A stretch of DNA of 64,000 bases from CAWDLX01 sp963753485. GTDB taxonomy: Bacteria; Actinomycetota; Actinomycetes; Mycobacteriales; Micromonosporaceae. The notes under the pieces are model-generated. The model did no database searches. It had not been told where the DNA came from and worked only from the letters and a program-made list of their open reading frames with translations. Location of the stretch: positions 124,001 to 188,000 of the forward strand of contig CAVWCL010000018.1 in assembly GCA_963753485.1 (NCBI GenBank). Reading direction: 5' to 3'. The position numbers were made by a program, and so were the translations under genes. Shown here piece after piece: positions 34,407-43,366 of the stretch (the first letter of the stretch is position 1; every line of letters starts with the position of its first letter).

Positions 34407-35251
34407 CGGTGGTCTCCTTCGTGCGCCGCGGCACGGCGCTCAGGAGGCAGCCAGCCCAGGCTTGCCTCGGTGCTCGAGGTCGGTCGGTATTCCAGGCTCA
34501 CCCAGCCCGCGTAGCCGTGTGCCTGCAACTCGCCCAGGTACCGGTCCAGCTCGAGCCGGCCGGATCCGGGCTCACCGCGACCGGGCGAGTCAGCAATCTG
34601 CACATGTGCCGTCTTGCCCGCATACTTGGCGATGGCGGAACTGATGTCGTCGCCGTTTTCGGCCAGATGGTAGAGGTCACACAGGAAGCCGACATTCTCG
34701 GCGCCGCCCGTGCGGACCCGGTCGACCACGGCGACGGCCTGGGCCGCGGTGCGCAGCGGGTACGGTTTGGTGCCGCTGACCGCCTCCACGAGGATGTTGG
34801 CTCCGATTTTGGCGGCGGCCCGCGCCGCCAGCACAAGGTTCTCGGTGCCGACCTCGTCCTGCTCGGCGGCATTGACCCGCTCGACACGATTGCCGTAGAG
34901 CGCGTTGAATGCCTGCACACCCAATCGCTCACCGATGCCGACCGCGACGTCGATGTTGTCGCGGAACTCCGCCCGGCGGGACGGGATCGACAGCACCCCG
35001 CAGTCCGGGCCGGCCAGATCCCCGGCGAAGAAGTTGAGCCCCACCAGCCGTACGCCCGAGTCGGTGACCGAGGAGACAAACCGGTCCACCGCCGCGTCGT
35101 CTGGAACCGCCTCCGCAAACGGCCACCAGTACTCGATCGCCCGGAATCCGGCAGCGCGCGCGGCCGCGGGCCGGTCCAGTGCCGGCCGCTCCGTGAATAG
35201 TAGCGAACAGTTGGCCAAATAGCGCAGAGAATGAGCCATGTCAGTCTTCAC
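34403..35251 (-). CDS. hyi: Hydroxypyruvate isomerase family protein
   Basis: TIM-barrel isomerase of 282 aa. Typical pieces are LLFTERPALDRPAAARAAGF at the N-terminus, GVRLVGLNFFAGDLAGPDCG, NILVEAVSGTKPYPL, GFLCDLYHLAENGDD and HVQIADSPGRGEPGSG, which contain the metal-binding Glu, Asp, His and Glu positions. The GTG at 35251 has GGAGGA about 9 bp upstream; ATG 35239 is the alternative. It precedes glxR with a 4-bp overlap. Confidence 0.85.
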   Translation of the reverse strand: MKTDMAHSLRYLANCSLLFTERPALDRPAAARAAGFRAIEYWWPFAEAVPDDAAVDRFVSSVTDSGVRLVGLNFFAGDLAGPDCGVLSIPSRRAEFRDNIDVAVGIGERLGVQAFNALYGNRVERVNAAEQDEVGTENLVLAARAAAKIGANILVEAVSGTKPYPLRTAAQAVAVVDRVRTGGAENVGFLCDLYHLAENGDDISSAIAKYAGKTAHVQIADSPGRGEPGSGRLELDRYLGELQAHGYAGWVSLEYRPTSSTEASLGWLPPERRAAAHEGDHR

Positions 35252-35338
35252 GTACTCGTTTCCTCCGATCCGTCGCGTCTGCGTGGGACGTGCTGCGATC
35301 GCGCGGCCCACCTCGCCCAACCGCGCGAAGAAGCGAGG

Positions 35339-36364
35339 CTAGATGGCGGCGACGACCGGTTGGGACTGCGACGCGTCGGCGACCTTGCCGTGCAGCGGGA
35401 AGTGACAGGCCACGAATTGCCCTTCCCCGATATCGCGAAGGATTGGTACCTCGTCGGCGCATCTCGCTTGGGCGAAGGCGCATCGGGTGCGGAACCGGCA
35501 ACCCGAAGGCGGTGAAATCGGCGAGGGAATCTCGCCCCGCAGAGCGCTTCTCGTCAACGGGGCATCAGGATCGGCTACCGGCACCGCGTCCAGCAGCGCA
35601 CGTGAATACGGGTGAGCTGGCCGTTTCGTGACCGCGTTCGAGCTGCCCAGCTCGACGATCTTGCCAAGGTACATCACGGCGATCCGGTCGCTGACGTTGT
35701 ACACCACAGATAGATCGTGGGAGATGAAGACCATCGATAGTCCGAAACGGGTCCGCATGTCTTCGAGCAGGTTGAGCACCTGTCCCTGGATCGAGACATC
35801 CAGCGACGCCACCGGCTCGTCGCAGACGATCAGCTGCGGGCGCAGAACCAGCGCCCGCGCGATCGCCACCCGCTGGCATTGGCCACCGGAGAGCTCATGC
35901 GCACGTCGATCGCCCACGACCTCCATGTCGAGGCCGACGAGGTCGAACACCTCCTCCACTCGTTCGTCGATCGTCTGCCTCGTCTCGCCGGAGATCACCA
36001 AGCCCTCGGCGACGATGTTGCGGACCTTGCGGCGTGGGTTCAGGGCCGAGACGGGATCCTGGAAGATCATCTGCATGCGCAGGCGTACCTTGCGGAACTC
36101 CCCCCGCGGCATGCCGGTGATCTCCCGACCGGCGAAGTGGATGGTGCCGGACGTGGGGGGAAGCAGCTGGAGGATCGCGCGGCCGGTGGTGGACTTACCG
36201 CATCCGGACTCCCCCACGAGCCCAAGAACCTCTCCGCGCGCGACGTCGAAGGAGATGTCCGACACCGCTTCCAGGGTTGCCCGCGGAAGCCGGAACCGCT
36301 GGACGAGATGTCGCACGCTCAACAGGGGCTCGTCCCGCACGGGCGGCTCGACGGTCGTCGTCAT
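35339..36364 (-). CDS. Oligopeptide/dipeptide ABC importer ATPase (DppF/OppF type)
   Basis: ATPase of 341 aa: Walker A GLVGESGCGKSTTGR, Q-loop MIFQDPVSALNPR, signature LSGGQCQR, Walker B LIVCDEPVASLD, switch His in ISHDLS. The C-terminal oligo_HPY extension carries the expected cysteines (GCRFRTRCAFAQARC). It overlaps the DppD-type ATPase (ATGA). Together with the permeases at 44560-46475 and the binding protein it would form one importer, even though other genes separate the parts. Confidence 0.9.
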   Translation of the reverse strand: MTTTVEPPVRDEPLLSVRHLVQRFRLPRATLEAVSDISFDVARGEVLGLVGESGCGKSTTGRAILQLLPPTSGTIHFAGREITGMPRGEFRKVRLRMQMIFQDPVSALNPRRKVRNIVAEGLVISGETRQTIDERVEEVFDLVGLDMEVVGDRRAHELSGGQCQRVAIARALVLRPQLIVCDEPVASLDVSIQGQVLNLLEDMRTRFGLSMVFISHDLSVVYNVSDRIAVMYLGKIVELGSSNAVTKRPAHPYSRALLDAVPVADPDAPLTRSALRGEIPSPISPPSGCRFRTRCAFAQARCADEVPILRDIGEGQFVACHFPLHGKVADASQSQPVVAAI

Positions 36365-37476
36365 TGTTGACCTACGCGTATGGTCTGGCCGCCGTCGGAC
36401 GAATTCATGTCGGCCGCTCCTGACTCATTCAAGTGCTCCACCGGCCAGATGCACCGATACAGATGGATGTCGCTATGGGGATCGTCCGACAGCAGCGACG
36501 GCACCGCCGCACGGCATTCGTCTGTCGCCGCGCTGCAACGTCGCGCGAACCGACATCCGGTACCAAGTTTGGTCAGCCGCGGTGGTGACCCCGCAATGGT
36601 GTACAGCTTCGCGTGCGGCTCTCCGGCGAGGTCGGGCATGGCCTGGAGAAGTGCGGCCGTGTACCGATGCCTATGGTTCTTGAACAGGACCTTGGTCGGG
36701 CCTTGCTCGACCACCTGACCCGCATACATCACCACGAGATCGTCGGTCCTGCCTGCCACTACGCCCAGGTCGTGAGAGATAATGATCACCGACATCTTCC
36801 GAGCTTCCTGGATCTCCTTGAGGAGGTCGAGGATCTGTTTCTGAACGGTCACGTCGAGCGCCGTCGTCGCCTCGTCCGCGATCAGGACTTTGGGGTCGCA
36901 GCCGAGCGCTGCAGCGATCATGACCCGCTGCCGCATGCCTCCGGACAGTTGGTGCGGGTGCTGGCGAAGTCGCTTCTCCGGTTCCGAGATGCCCACCTGC
37001 CTGAGGAGGTCGATCGCCCGGGCATTAGCGTCGTCGCGGTTTAGGCCATGGTGGAAACGGATGCCCTCGGTGATCTGCCGACCGATTGGAACGACCGGGT
37101 TGAGCGACGACATTGGGTCCTGGAAGATCAGGGAGATGCCAGCCCCTAGCTTGCGCCGGCGCTCCTTCATGGGCAGTTGGCGGATGTCGACACCCTCGAG
37201 CAGAACCGTGCCCGTCACCGTCGCCGTGCTCGGGCTGATACCCATGAGTGCGCGGACCAGCATGGACTTTCCCGACCCTGACTCACCGACGATACCGAGC
37301 GACTTGCCGTACCCCAGCGTCAACGAGACGTTTTCGACCGGCCGAATGCGCCCCAACGGGGTCTCGATTTCGCAGGTAAGCCCCTCGACCACTAGTGCCT
37401 CGGCGGTCGCGGGCCCCCGCACACCTGCCTCCGGCGCGACCGCAGCAGACATTATGTCCTGGCGATATGTTGTCAT
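36361..37476 (-). CDS. Oligopeptide/dipeptide ABC importer ATPase (DppD/OppD type)
   Basis: ATPase of 371 aa: Walker A GIVGESGSGKSMLVR, Q-loop LIFQDPMSSLNP, signature LSGGMRQR, Walker B VLIADEATTALD, ISHDLG. The C-terminal oligo_HPY cysteine cluster is present (GCRFARRCSAATDEC). The ATG at 37476 is used; ATG 37452 is possible. In DppD/OppD systems this subunit pairs with the DppF type immediately downstream. Confidence 0.9.
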   Translation of the reverse strand: MTTYRQDIMSAAVAPEAGVRGPATAEALVVEGLTCEIETPLGRIRPVENVSLTLGYGKSLGIVGESGSGKSMLVRALMGISPSTATVTGTVLLEGVDIRQLPMKERRRKLGAGISLIFQDPMSSLNPVVPIGRQITEGIRFHHGLNRDDANARAIDLLRQVGISEPEKRLRQHPHQLSGGMRQRVMIAAALGCDPKVLIADEATTALDVTVQKQILDLLKEIQEARKMSVIIISHDLGVVAGRTDDLVVMYAGQVVEQGPTKVLFKNHRHRYTAALLQAMPDLAGEPHAKLYTIAGSPPRLTKLGTGCRFARRCSAATDECRAAVPSLLSDDPHSDIHLYRCIWPVEHLNESGAADMNSSDGGQTIRVGQQ

Positions 37477-37527
37477 GTCGAAACCTGCCGCCTCATCTCC
37501 CGCGATGTTAGGTGCGATGCATAGCTG

Positions 37528-38301
37528 CTACCCAAACATGTGCCGGCCACCGTCGACATGGACGACGGAGCCAGTCACCGCCTGCGACCGGGGCGAGCAG
37601 AGGTACACACACGCCCACGCAATGTCCTCCGGCTGCGGCATCTTGCGCATCGGAAGTGTGGCGGCGAAAGCGGCCTCGTTCTCGGGCGTGTCGGTCGGAT
37701 GCGTCTCCAGATCGCGGATCGTCTCGGTGTGGCCCGGATTGATGTCATTCACCGTGATCCCGAACTCACCCAGACCGGCGGCGAGTGACTTCGTCAGTGT
37801 CCGCAGTGCGCCCTTCGCCGACGAGTGCGGAGCGCGGGTCCAGCCACCCACCCAGCCGTCGGGACCGTTCATGTGGATAATGCGCCCCCAGCCGGCCTCC
37901 CGCATTCCCGGTACGAACGCCTTAGCGAGGTACCACGAAGCGGTTAGCTGTTGGTTGAGGTAGTAGTGCCAATCCTCGTTGGTGGTCTCGAAGAAGCTGC
38001 GGTACAGGCGCCGAGCGGCGTTGCTCACATACATGTCCACCCGCCCGAAGCGTTCCTGCGCGACGGCCTTGAGCTCCTCAACGACCGGGAGGTCGCCGGC
38101 GTCACCCATGACCACGGCCGTGGCCGCGCCTAACCGCTGAGCCTCCTTCTCAACGGAGCGGGCTTCCTCCACGTTGGACTTCGTATTGATCATCACGTTC
38201 GCGCCGCGGGCGGCGAATTCGAGCACGATGGCCCGGCCGATGTTCCGACCCGAGCCCGTGACCAACATTGTCTTGCCTCGAAAATCGAACTCGCCCTCCA
38301 T
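37528..38301 (-). CDS. Short-chain dehydrogenase/reductase with altered active site
   Basis: Rossmann-fold SDR of 257 aa: cofactor motif VTGSGRNIGRA, NAA in YVSNAARRL, and C-terminal TGSVVHVDGG. The catalytic tetrad is unusual: the usual Tyr-x-x-x-Lys is replaced by His-Ser-Ser-Ala-Lys (APHSSAKGAL), and the preceding serine position reads HMNGPDG. The cofactor-site Lys is kept. It may be a non-canonical or non-catalytic member. The ATG at 38301 has AGG-rich sequence upstream. It lies between thioredoxin reductase and the ABC ATPases. Confidence 0.85.
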   Translation of the reverse strand: MEGEFDFRGKTMLVTGSGRNIGRAIVLEFAARGANVMINTKSNVEEARSVEKEAQRLGAATAVVMGDAGDLPVVEELKAVAQERFGRVDMYVSNAARRLYRSFFETTNEDWHYYLNQQLTASWYLAKAFVPGMREAGWGRIIHMNGPDGWVGGWTRAPHSSAKGALRTLTKSLAAGLGEFGITVNDINPGHTETIRDLETHPTDTPENEAAFAATLPMRKMPQPEDIAWACVYLCSPRSQAVTGSVVHVDGGRHMFG

Positions 38302-38353
38302 GCCTGCCTCTCTCTCGCCCGGCCCGCGCGGATCAACGGCGGTTCCGCACCCA

Positions 38354-39298
38354 TCACTCGCGCGATCCTTGAAGCCACCGTTCAACATCGATCGCCGCCA
38401 TGCAGCCTGATCCGGCGGCGGTGACGGCCTGCCGGTATTTCTCGTCCTGTACGTCGCCACACGCGAAGACACCGTCGACGCTTGACGCTGTGCCATCTCC
38501 GGTGACGACGTAGCCCGCCTCATTGAGCTTCAGCTGGCCTTCGAACAACTGCGTTGCCGGGATGTGGCCAATGGCAACAAAGACTGCATCACATGGCAGG
38601 ATGTCGCTGTCGCCCGACAGGGTGCCTTCGAGCTTCACTCCGGTGACGCGGCGGTCGCCAAGTATGTCGGCTACGACTGAGTTCCACCGGATCTGGAGGT
38701 TGGGTCGCCGGAAGGCTCGTTCCTGCAAGATTCGCGATGCACGCAGCTCACCCCGGCGATGGACGATGGTAACGGAAGCGACGATATTCGCGAGGTACAG
38801 CGCTTCCTCGAGAGCCGTGTCCCCGCCACCGACCACGACGACGTTCTTGCCCTTGAAAAAGAATCCGTCGCAGGTCGCACACGTCGACACACCACGTCCG
38901 AGCAGCAGACCCTCGGACGGAAGTCCCAGCATTCTTGCCCGAGCGCCGGTCGCCACGATCACGGCCCTGGACTTGTAGTCGTCGGAGCCGAGACTGACGT
39001 GAAATGGTCTTTCCTGGAAGTTCACGCTGCTGACTCGGCGTGTGATGATCTCAGTGCCGACCCGTGACGCTTGTGCCCGCATCTCTCCCATGAGTTTCGG
39101 CCCGAGAATCCCGTCCGCGAAACCCGGGTAGTTCTCCACCTCGGTGGTAATCATGAGCTGGCCACCCGGCATGTCGGTGTTCGAAACCGCTTCGCCCTCG
39201 ATGAGCAGTGGCGAGAGTTCCGCCCTGGCGCAGTAGATCGCCGCCGTCAGTCCCGCTGGTCCCGAACCGATGATGACGACGTTACGAGCAGAGGCCAC
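38354..39298 (-). CDS. Thioredoxin reductase
   Basis: NADPH-dependent flavoenzyme of 314 aa. It shows the FAD motif IIGSGPAGLTAAIYCARAEL, the redox-active CATCDG, the NADPH motif VVVGGGDTALEEALYLA and the C-terminal FACGDVQDEKYRQAVTAAGSG. The GTG at 39298 has AAGGA 6-7 bp upstream. It is co-oriented with the Rdx protein and, further upstream, with the thioredoxin at 46484-46819, making a local thiol-redox set. It may be a pathway-dedicated copy. Confidence 0.93.
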   Translation of the reverse strand: MASARNVVIIGSGPAGLTAAIYCARAELSPLLIEGEAVSNTDMPGGQLMITTEVENYPGFADGILGPKLMGEMRAQASRVGTEIITRRVSSVNFQERPFHVSLGSDDYKSRAVIVATGARARMLGLPSEGLLLGRGVSTCATCDGFFFKGKNVVVVGGGDTALEEALYLANIVASVTIVHRRGELRASRILQERAFRRPNLQIRWNSVVADILGDRRVTGVKLEGTLSGDSDILPCDAVFVAIGHIPATQLFEGQLKLNEAGYVVTGDGTASSVDGVFACGDVQDEKYRQAVTAAGSGCMAAIDVERWLQGSRE

Positions 39299-39390
39299 GG
39301 CCAGTCCTTCGTGTTGATTCGAGCGGGCTTCGACGTTCAGCCGCGGCCCAGCACGATCGGCCGACGGCACCACTGGGGGCGCCGACTCAC

Positions 39391-39774
39391 CTAGGCGTGC
39401 GACGGCATCCCGCGCTCGTCGACCTGTGTCGGAGCGTGATCCGCGTAGTCGAACGACGGTCCGAGCCGGTCTTCTATGGCCTTCCGGATTTCACCCGGCT
39501 TGGCATGGCGGTCGAGTGCGTATTTCGAGAAGATCAGCTCGCCATCGAGCTCCACTTCGAACGTGCCCCACGACGTCGGCAGAAGCTCGACGTGCTTGAA
39601 TAACGGGGCCCAGCCGGCGAGCACATCGTCGATAAGCTTGATAGCAAGATTGTGGTAGTTACATGGCACGCAGTATTCGATGACGAGGGTGTGCTCGCGA
39701 GAAAGCGTCCGCGCGAAGGCGTTCTTGGCCTCACCCTCATAGAGCTCGGTGTCAACAGCCTGTGCCACGGTCAA
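39391..39774 (-). CDS. SelW/Rdx-family redox protein
   Basis: Small thioredoxin-like-fold protein of 127 aa. The redox motif is EYCVPCNYHNLA (CxxC; selenoproteins of this family have U at the second cysteine). WGTFEVELDGELIFSKYALD and IRKAIEDRLGP are characteristic of the SelT/SelW/SelH Rdx family. It is the first gene downstream of an operator-like inverted repeat (39888-39905) and leads the TrxR-SDR-ABC ATPase unit. Its partner is probably the thioredoxin system. The function of bacterial members is not settled. Confidence 0.85.
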   Translation of the reverse strand: MTVAQAVDTELYEGEAKNAFARTLSREHTLVIEYCVPCNYHNLAIKLIDDVLAGWAPLFKHVELLPTSWGTFEVELDGELIFSKYALDRHAKPGEIRKAIEDRLGPSFDYADHAPTQVDERGMPSHA

Positions 39775-39887
39775 CTCCTTTCGTTGGTCCTACTGTCCGT
39801 GAGGGAGTGGTGGATGAGAGGCCCAGCGACTGCTCGACCGGGGGGGACCGGCCTAGGCATCAACCCTAGAGCCGCCGAATCGCAGAT

Positions 39888-39905
39888 GTCAACAGTTTCG
39901 TTGAC
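39888..39905 (-). promoter_or_regulatory. Operator-like inverted repeat, copy 1
   Basis: GTCAAC (39888-39893), spacer AGTTTC, GTTGAC (39900-39905), flanked by GAT and GACT. It lies 114 bp upstream of the Rdx gene. The same repeat with the same 6-bp spacer occurs at 48749, 60313 and 61695. Confidence 0.7.
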
Positions 39906-39930
39906 GACTCGGTGGCTCAGACCTGATCAT

Positions 39931-40257
39931 CTACGTCGGCTCGAAAGACGTCCAGCCGAGCCCCGTGCAGTTCTCGGTTGGGCACAGTGGCATCGCGTAA
40001 AGGTTGTCCTTGGGCTTCGAGATGCCGCCGGCTGCCGTCCCAGAGACGATGCCAACCGTGTCGCGATACACGACTGTCCCGCACACTCTGCACCTCATGT
40101 TGACGAGGTCGTCACCCTTGACCCACCCCATCGCGGACACCCCGGCCGCGAAGAAGCTCCTCAGGCCCTCGTCGACGTCGTTGAAGAAGCCGTACGTGAG
40201 GACGCGCTGCGGGGGCCGACCGACCACCCGTTCTTCCAACACTCGCCGATACTCCAT
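39931..40257 (-). CDS. Small protein with two Cys pairs (possible zinc ribbon)
   Basis: Protein of 108 aa. Two cysteine pairs, RCRVCGTVV and LCPTENCTGLGW, could bind zinc or an iron-sulfur centre. A central part reads FNDVDEGLRSFFAAGVSAMG. I recognise no family. It follows the CoA-transferase gene by 76 bp in the same direction, so it is probably the last gene of that unit. An accessory role for the acyl-CoA genes is a guess. Confidence 0.65.
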   Translation of the reverse strand: MEYRRVLEERVVGRPPQRVLTYGFFNDVDEGLRSFFAAGVSAMGWVKGDDLVNMRCRVCGTVVYRDTVGIVSGTAAGGISKPKDNLYAMPLCPTENCTGLGWTSFEPT

Positions 40258-40333
40258 GACACCTCCTTAATCTGGCTCATCGGTGGACTCGTCGTCGTTC
40301 GCGCCGGGCAGCATGAGTTAGCGGCCATCGCGC

Positions 40334-42925
40334 CTATATCGCGCCATCCTCGGCGAGCTTCGCGATGGCCTTCGTGTCGTAACCGAGCAGTTCACCGAGT
40401 ACGTACTCGTTGTCCTCTCCGTAACAGGGAGCACCGCGGTCGACGCTTCCGCCGATATAGGGCGGCGTCGCGCTCATCTTCACGGGCAGCTCGCCAACCG
40501 GCCAGGTCCCGATCTTCGTTCCCGTCACCTCGGTAAGCCACTCGAGGTGCGCAAGCTGCGGATCGTTGTCCACCTTGTCGCCCCCGGTCTGGCAGACACC
40601 AGCGGCAACTCCCGCGGTCTGCAGGCGGCGCATCAATACGTAGCGATCGTGCTCGACCGTCCAGGACCGGACAAGCGACTCGAGCGCATCCTCGTTCTCG
40701 AGTCGGCGGTCGAGGGACGCGAAGCGGTCGTCGGTGAGCCATTCCTCGTGGCCGGACACGTTGCACAGAGCCCGCCATTGATCTTCCTCGAAACATGCGA
40801 TAGCCAGCCAGTTGTCGTCGCCTTGGCATGGGAACGCGCCGTGAGGAGCGGCCTGCTTCCACGGCGAGCGATTCCCGATACGGTGCCACGTCCGCCGGTT
40901 GACCGAGTAGTCGAGCAACGGCACACCGGAGAGGAAGATCCCAGTCTCGGTCTGGGATGCATCGATCCATTGGCCTTTTCCGGTCCGCTGCCGGTAGCGG
41001 AGCGCGCCGACGATGGCGAGACCGAAGCTGTAGGCCCCGATCCAGTCGAGGTAGGAGTAGCCCCAACCGGCGGGCACCGCCGGCTCGGGAAGACCGCACA
41101 TCTCGGTGGTTCCCGCCAGCGACGCTGCGATCGGCCCGACGGCCCGAAACCGACCGTAGAGGCCGTGTGAGCCCATGCCGGACTGCTGGGCGTAAATAAT
41201 CTGGGGATTCAGCTCGCGCGCCTGCTCGTAGCCGAGCCCCCAGCGGTCAAGCACGCCCGGAGAGAAACCCTCGGCGACCACGTCGGAGATCTGAACGAGG
41301 CGCCGCGCAATCGAACGGCCTTCGGGGTGCCGCATGTTGAGGGATATGCACCGCTTGCCAGCGTTCTTGTTGTTGAACTGACCCCCCATATCGGGATCGG
41401 TCACGCCCGGCAGCGGCCCAGTCGCCGCGTCGCGGGCGGCTCTGCCACCGATCGGCGCCATGACGCCGGTGCGCGTGTCAGGGTTTGCCGCCCACTCCAC
41501 CTTGATGACCTCCGCGCCGAGAGCGTTGAGAAAGCGCGTGCCACCCGCGGACGCCAGGAACCACGAGAAGTCGAAGACGCGGATGCCGTCGAGGGCGAAG
41601 GGCTTCCCCCGACGGGAAAGCTTCGTGGAAGCCGCTGTCGCGGTGGCGGGCGTCGCTGCCATGGGAGGTAGCATCACCAGCTCCGCCAGGATCGATGTAC
41701 GGTCCTCGTCGAGCAGTGGCGCCCGTCGCCCGCTCTTCCAGGACGTCTCGGTGGAGAGCCATTTGCTCGTGACGTAGGTGAAGGCCTTGCCTAGCTCGGG
41801 GTGCTCGATCTCGGAGAAGGTGCCCCTCGCGATCCAATGCTCGTCGACCAGATTTTCCTCGGGGCGTCGCACCGGGGCGAACATGAGTCCCGCCTCCTGG
41901 GCCTCCTTCCAGGGCACCTCGTCGTAGGTGAACCTGCCGACCAGGCGCTGCAGCAACTCGACCATCACGACCTGCTGCTCTGTCATCTCCGAGCTTCCCG
42001 GTATGTGCCTCGAACCGGCCGCTCGCTCTTCCCCCTCGGCAGAGACGTTCGTGGCCACCCCGTAGCGCTGGAGAAAGCGGATGAGTGTGGACTGTTCGCT
42101 TTGGATCGTGAGCATGAACCAGCGCCCGTCCTTCGTGTGCACTATCGGTGGCACCGTCGCGACATGCTCGCCGGCGTGCCGGCTCGTTTGACGCTTGACA
42201 GCGATCCGGCGGAAGACCCAGTTCATGACATCGAGTTCAGTATTTTTCGCCGCCGCTTCATGGATCGCGCACGAGACCAATTGCCCGGCCCCCGAGACAT
42301 CGCGATAGTAGAGGGCCGCGACCGCCGCGAGTGCGACTTGCTCGCCCGCGATATGGTAGGAATGCCACACCTGCCCGGCCATTGGTGGAAGATCGTAGCT
42401 GCCGTCCGGTCGGGGGCTGTATCCCGAGTTCATCATCTGGCCACCGAGTGCCAGGTGGATGAGGTCGGACGCCTTGTAATCCGCCCATGGCCCGTCGTCG
42501 CCGAAGTCGGTCATTCGCGCGATGACGAGGCGCGGCGACGTCGCCAGAAGGTCGATCCGGTCGAGGCCGATCGATCCGAGGACCTCCCGGTCGGTGCCGT
42601 CGAGGAGGATATCGGTCCGATCGAGGAGCTGCTTGACGACATCGACGTCGGCGGAGGCGGTGAGGTCAAGGCAGATGGAGCGCTTGCCGCGGTTGTAGTT
42701 CCAGTAGAACAGTGACCGTTCGGGACCAGGGACGTCTTCGTAGAACGGCCCGATCGACCGGGTCGGTGAGCCACCCGGCGGTTCGACTTTGATGACATCC
42801 GCACCGAGACCGGCGAGCACGAGGCCGGCGTACTCCGCGCGCTCGTCAGCGATCTCGACGACCCGGACACCGGACAGCAGGTGTGTGCCTGCCACCGAAC
42901 CCTGTTCTTCGATCCCGACGCTCAT
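40334..42925 (-). CDS. Tandem CaiB/BaiF-type (class III) CoA-transferase
   Basis: Protein of 863 aa, twice the usual length. Residues about 15-440 are one CoA-transferase family III domain (GVRVVEIADERAEYAGLVLA, GADVIKVEPPGGSP, NYNRGKRSICLDL). Residues about 475-863 are a second (GIRVFDFSWFLASAGGTRFL, GAEVIKVEWAANPDT, NNKNAGKRCISLN). A short Ala/Thr linker joins them. Class III enzymes move CoA between carboxylic acids. Fusion of the two halves suggests a pseudo-dimer. The ATG overlaps the DUF35 stop (ATGA). Activating an aromatic or side-chain acid is plausible; the substrate is unknown. Confidence 0.9.
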   Translation of the reverse strand: MSVGIEEQGSVAGTHLLSGVRVVEIADERAEYAGLVLAGLGADVIKVEPPGGSPTRSIGPFYEDVPGPERSLFYWNYNRGKRSICLDLTASADVDVVKQLLDRTDILLDGTDREVLGSIGLDRIDLLATSPRLVIARMTDFGDDGPWADYKASDLIHLALGGQMMNSGYSPRPDGSYDLPPMAGQVWHSYHIAGEQVALAAVAALYYRDVSGAGQLVSCAIHEAAAKNTELDVMNWVFRRIAVKRQTSRHAGEHVATVPPIVHTKDGRWFMLTIQSEQSTLIRFLQRYGVATNVSAEGEERAAGSRHIPGSSEMTEQQVVMVELLQRLVGRFTYDEVPWKEAQEAGLMFAPVRRPEENLVDEHWIARGTFSEIEHPELGKAFTYVTSKWLSTETSWKSGRRAPLLDEDRTSILAELVMLPPMAATPATATAASTKLSRRGKPFALDGIRVFDFSWFLASAGGTRFLNALGAEVIKVEWAANPDTRTGVMAPIGGRAARDAATGPLPGVTDPDMGGQFNNKNAGKRCISLNMRHPEGRSIARRLVQISDVVAEGFSPGVLDRWGLGYEQARELNPQIIYAQQSGMGSHGLYGRFRAVGPIAASLAGTTEMCGLPEPAVPAGWGYSYLDWIGAYSFGLAIVGALRYRQRTGKGQWIDASQTETGIFLSGVPLLDYSVNRRTWHRIGNRSPWKQAAPHGAFPCQGDDNWLAIACFEEDQWRALCNVSGHEEWLTDDRFASLDRRLENEDALESLVRSWTVEHDRYVLMRRLQTAGVAAGVCQTGGDKVDNDPQLAHLEWLTEVTGTKIGTWPVGELPVKMSATPPYIGGSVDRGAPCYGEDNEYVLGELLGYDTKAIAKLAEDGAI

Positions 42926-43356
42926 GTCCGGTCCACGATGCGAAATCGCGGCAGCGTCACCTCGTCGGTGACCGCGTCGAAGGTCACCTGAACCCGTTCT
43001 CCGACGTCGATCAGCTCGTTCTTCGTTCCCACGACATTGGCGGTCATCATCGGCCCCTCGTCGAGCTTGACCCAGACAATGTTGTAGGGCAGGTCGTCGG
43101 CGAACGCCCGGAAGTAGGGCTGGTGCATGAAGATCCTGCTCCAGATCGTGCCGGAGCCCGAAACCTTCGCCCACTCGATCGCGTGGCCAAGGCAGTTGGG
43201 GCAGAACTCGCTCGGCGGGAACCACCACTCGCCGCAGTCGAGGCAGTGCTGGATGCGCAGCTCGCCGCCGCGGGTCGCCTCCCAGTACGGCTCGTCGACC
43301 CTACGGGGCCGCGGTAGCGGCTTCGTGTACGCGGCGAGGCTCTTCTCGGTACTCAT
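42922..43356 (-). CDS. DUF35 Zn-ribbon/OB-fold acyl-CoA-associated protein
   Basis: Protein of 144 aa. The rubredoxin-like zinc ribbon HCLDCGEWWFPPSEFCPNCL is followed by an OB-fold (SGSGTIWSRIFMHQPYFRAF, VQVTFDAVTDEVTLPRFRIV). DUF35 proteins partner thiolase-like enzymes and can be needed for their activity or substrate channelling. It lies 10 bp after the thiolase-like gene and overlaps the CoA-transferase gene. The start ATG at 43356 precedes EKSLAAYTKPLP. Confidence 0.92.
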   Translation of the reverse strand: MSTEKSLAAYTKPLPRPRRVDEPYWEATRGGELRIQHCLDCGEWWFPPSEFCPNCLGHAIEWAKVSGSGTIWSRIFMHQPYFRAFADDLPYNIVWVKLDEGPMMTANVVGTKNELIDVGERVQVTFDAVTDEVTLPRFRIVDRT

Positions 43357-43366
43357 GGTTGTCCAT

